Source: Micropterus salmoides (lineage: Eukaryota; Chordata; Actinopteri; Centrarchiformes; Centrarchidae). From it: DNA of 64,000 nucleotides. The DNA is taken from positions 434,001 to 498,000 of the forward strand of contig NW_024044459.1 of NCBI RefSeq assembly GCF_014851395.1, read 5' to 3'. The notes beneath the pieces were generated by a model, which saw only the letters and a program-made list of their open reading frames with translations, was not told the origin of the DNA and made no database searches. Positions 61,141 to 64,000 of the stretch are shown here, in pieces. Within the stretch, counting starts at the first letter, position 1. The number at the start of each line of letters is the position of its first letter. The translations under genes were made by a program, and so were the position numbers.

Positions 61141-61327
61141 ACATTTATCTGATGCTTTTGTCCAAGGCAACTTACAATTTCTATACGTCAGAGGTCACAC
61201 GCCTTTGGAGCAACTAAGGGTTAAGTGTCTTGCTCAGGGACACAATGGTGGATATCTCACAGTGGGAATTGAACCCAGGTCTCCCACACCAAAGGTAAGC
61301 ATCTTATCTATGTGCCATTACCACCCC
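61141..61327 (-). repeat. tRNA-derived SINE, copy 2
   Basis: Same family as 29449-29624 (CTGAGCAAGACACTTAAC and a GGTTCAATTCCCAC box on the minus strand). Confidence 0.75.
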
Positions 61328-61646
61328 TAATCAGTAGCTAGTACTATATTACATTTTTTGAGTAACTTGCCCAACACTGCTAGCAATGTGTCTGCCCCTT
61401 CTTCCTCCCGTTACAAGGGAAGCGGCATAACATGGACCAATGTCACAAGCATAATATTTCCTCCTTGGCCTATGGAGTCAGTGGTGTGCACACTGCGCAG
61501 ACTGGCTGCAGCTGGCCGAAAGGCCTTCATGCAACCTGGCTCCGATGTTGCAGGCAGACCATTTCCTCTTTTGCCTGTCCTTGCCTCCTCTCACTCGTTG
61601 CGGGAGCGACATGGTTATGAGCCTATGAGTCTGGCTTCCCCACCTT

Positions 61647-62140
61647 GTGCGGTGTCTCCAGTACAACTGCCTGCTGTTTGGTTTGTCCCTGGCCTTGCGC
61701 ACTTTCTCCAAGTGTGTCGAGATGGCTCTGGAGCCGCTGCATCGGTTGGGACTCAGGGTCCTGTTTTATATGGATGACCTGCTTCTGCTGGCGCGGTCCC
61801 AGGATGAGGCGGTGGTGCAGACAGCCAAGCTTGTTGCACACCTGTCTCACCTGGGTTTCACAATGAACTGGAAAAAGAGCACTCCCCTCCCAGAGGCTCA
61901 CCTACCTGGGTGTGGTGCTAGACTCCTCTCTCAGGAGAGAGTGGAGACTCTGGTGGAGCTGCTCCGCCGAGTTGTTCCACAGGTGGTGGTGACAGCACTG
62001 ACGATCATGAGGCTTCTGGGCCTCATGTCGGTGGCTCACGTGGTGGTCCCCCTGGGCCTCCTGTACATGGGGAGGTTACAACGGTGGTTCGATAGCCTCC
62101 TCTGGCCGCACACTCATCTGCTCTACATCAAGGCAGACTA
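61647..62140 (+). pseudogene. DIRS (second lineage) reverse transcriptase piece
   Basis: The frame starts LQYNCLLFGLSLALRTFSKC, holds the catalytic YMDDLLLLARSQDEAVVQT, then LVAHLSHLGFTMNWKKSTPL, RVETLVELLRRVVPQVVVTA and IMRLLGLMSVAHVVVPLGLL. The LNxxKS-type block follows the RT box as in DIRS pol. Downstream, 62110-62315 carries AGADLL-like and PDEWCLHPDLV text of the RNase H and methyltransferase-like region, but rearranged. The finger region upstream is scrambled, so no intact polymerase is encoded. Confidence 0.8.
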
Positions 62141-62503
62141 CATCCCTGGCGTGTTAAACAGAGGGGTCATCATCATGTTGGGGGGGGCCCCTTGCCCAGA
62201 CGAGTGGTGCCTCCATCCGGATCTGGTTCTGGTTCGGTGTGGCAGAGGTGGACCTGTTTGCCAACCGAGAGAACGCTCAGTGTGTCCTGTGGGTTACACT
62301 GAGATCTTCGGCTAATCCCATGCCTGCTGGACCACCTATAGGTTTCAGCCTTGGCAGTGATCCTGGTGGCTCCGAAGTGCACAAGCGCATCCTGGTTTCC
62401 CTGCCTCCAGCAGTTGCTGGCGGGCCGACCGTGGAAAATCCCTTAGAGGGGGGATGCCCGTGGAGGGCGAGATCAGGAGCTATCTGCTTCTCAGCAAGCC
62501 CCC

Positions 62504-63200
62504 GTGGGTCTTGCCACTGAAAGGCAGCGTCTGGAGGGTCTAGGTCTCTCCCATGAGATGGTGTGCACCAACCTGGGGTCAAGAGCCACCTCTACTCATT
62601 CCTCTTACTCCTCCAAATGGTCAGCGTTCCAACACTGGTGTTTGGACCAGGGGTTTGACCCAGTGGCCTGTCCACTGTTGGGGGTGCTTTTGTTCCTCCA
62701 GCTGCTCATGGAACGAGCACTGGCGTTCAGTATGGTTAAAACCTATGCTGCCGCCATGTCATCCTGTCACGAAGGGTTCAGTGACAGGTGTTTGCTCACC
62801 TGCTGGTGAAGCGTTTCCTGAAAGGGGTGCGAAGCCATAGGCCGGTGTCGCGGCCTGCTGCTCCACAGTGGGACTTGGTGCTGGTTTTACATGCGCTAAC
62901 CTAAGCCCTTTTTGAGACTTTGAAGACAGAGGACCTTGAGTTTCTTTTGGCCAAGGATGCCTTACTCGTGGCTCTGATGTCGGCTGCGTGGCGTCCAAGC
63001 TGGTGAATCTCCCACGGACAACATCAGGGCGCATGCCACGAGAGGCGTCTCCTCCTCCGTGGCCTTGCATGGCGGGATGACTTTGGACGACTTCTACACG
63101 GCGACCTCCTGGTCTTCCCCGTGCACTTTCGTCCGTTTCTACCTGCACGATGTCTCCCGTTTCTCGCTGATTCACTCAGTGCTAAGTGTATTGACTGAGT
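62504..63200 (+). pseudogene. DIRS (second lineage) tyrosine recombinase piece
   Basis: The N-terminal part reads LGSRATSTHSSYSSKWSAFQ, WCLDQGFDPVACPLLGVLLF and MVKTYAAAMSSCHEGFSD. After frame changes the distal part reads HATRGVSSSVALHGGMTLDD with an H-x-T-R box at about 63035, then TFVRFYLHDVSRFSLIHSV with a tyrosine at about 63140. The middle, with the first catalytic arginine, is mostly deleted, so the enzyme cannot be active. Confidence 0.75.
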
Positions 63201-63385
63201 GATTTCCTTTGTGAGAGTGCGGTACGCCCTCTCCCACTGGACGGTGGAGGGAGCGGCCGTTGCTCACGCTGGCACTGCTCTGTGCGCAGCTGTTGCGGTC
63301 GCTGTTGCGGTCGCTGTCGTGACCCCATATAGAATTTAAACTTTTTGAAACAGAAAACTTAATTTAGGTTCAAAGTAAATTGATT

Positions 63386-63592
63386 TTACATTTATTCATT
63401 TAGCTGATGCTTTTATCCTGATTTATCTGATCAACCCAAAGCGACTAACAATTGCTATACATGTCAGAGGTTGCACGCCTCTGGAGCAACGAGGGGTTAA
63501 GTGTCTTGCTCAGGGACACATTGGTGGATGGGTCACAGTGGGGGATTGAATCCGGGTCTCTCACACCAAAGGCATAGTCTTATCCATTGGAA
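63386..63592 (-). repeat. tRNA-derived SINE, copy 3
   Basis: Same family as 29449 and 61141 (TGTCCCTGAGCAAGACACTT, GGATTCAATCCCCC on the minus strand); it is the longest copy, but its A-box end is lost. Confidence 0.75.
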
Positions 63593-64000
63593 TACATGGT
63601 ATAAAGATATGACATGATGCAAAGTCCTGAATAGCTACTCTGTAAATCAACCTTGAGGTGAGATTTCTTTGTAAAAACGACGTTGTTTTCTACACTTATT
63701 TGATGAAGTTTTGGCTTTGTTTTTGGGTATAAGATTAGGTTAGATTATTCTGGTTTAATGTTAATGTTATTCTGCTTTAAATCAAGGTTCTCTTATTCAT
63801 CTTCATCAGTGAATGGAGTTTGCTCAGTTGTGATGGAGATTTCTGACTTAAATCGAACAATTGTCCCAATTATTGGGGCACACCTTATGCTATGCAATAT
63901 ATTGTTCAAATATTTATATTTTATGTATTTATTTTTATTATCACATATAATATTATTTTGATAATTGCTTTCAACATTAAAATTAACACCTGTCCAGATT
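63593..64000. other. Non-coding, nothing recognised
   Basis: AT-rich DNA to the window end; a 67-codon frame at 63758-63961 has no features. Confidence 0.4.

Larger units (their letters stand above)
61390..63330 (+). mobile_element. DIRS-type element, second lineage, degraded
   Basis: Contains RT and tyrosine recombinase pieces of a DIRS element that differs from the 37455 copy (RT core LFYMDDLLLLARS against NFIDDWLILAQ). No inverted terminal repeats or internal complementary region were found, and the interior is rearranged and deleted. Confidence 0.75.

Overview
The window looks like ordinary teleost fish nuclear DNA, from a repeat-rich region with introns. There is no bacterial or organellar gene organisation. 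The evidence is spliced vertebrate genes with GT/AG introns and a dense mix of fish-type transposons: L2/CR1-like, Nimb-like and Tx1/L1-like LINEs, two DIRS lineages, a Penelope-like element, a Gmr1-like Ty3/gypsy element, Tc1/mariner-like and hAT-like elements, and tRNA-derived SINEs. Bases 48001-48500 are an assembly gap. Everything here was read by eye, so family names for repeats come from recognised motifs and not from a database search.

Only two host genes are supported. The last two coding exons of golph3 (plus strand, 3715-3829 and 7465-7889) encode the C-terminal half of the Golgi PI4P-binding protein GOLPH3; its 5' exons lie left of the window. A dtx3l-like gene (minus strand, exons 25192-26166, 20495-20712 and 20314-20383) encodes a RING plus Deltex-C-terminal E3 ubiquitin ligase; its N-terminal exon or exons are not resolved. 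The two genes run toward each other, 3' end to 3' end, separated by about 12 kb that holds a Tx1/L1-like LINE with target-site duplication, nested in an older TIR element.

Layout: 1-3700 is LINE and unclassified repeats. 3715-10500 is golph3, whose last intron holds a SINE-derived 49-bp minisatellite and a foldback transposon. 12500-17500 is the nested LINE. 17500-20300 is repeats around an AT microsatellite. 20314-26166 is dtx3l-like, with a 2.6 kb GATA/GACA satellite in its large intron. 27800-29630 is nested LINEs. 30340-32722 is a Tc1-like end amplified into a 33-bp minisatellite. 32790-36420 is Penelope and L2 remnants. 37455-42557 is an almost full-length DIRS element with ITRs and internal complementary region. 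43499-46370 is a Gmr1-like element with integrase ahead of reverse transcriptase. 46900-54600 is mostly unannotated sequence, the gap and a deleted L2 copy. 55400-60960 is L2 debris cut by DNA transposons. 61390-63330 is a second DIRS lineage.

I found no convincing undescribed gene system. The most informative signals are structural: two minisatellites that each arose inside a transposon, a palindrome and a small hairpin inside the golph3 intron, the intact DIRS replication architecture, and the IN-before-RT gene order. All transposon proteins seen here are broken by stops, frameshifts or deletions.
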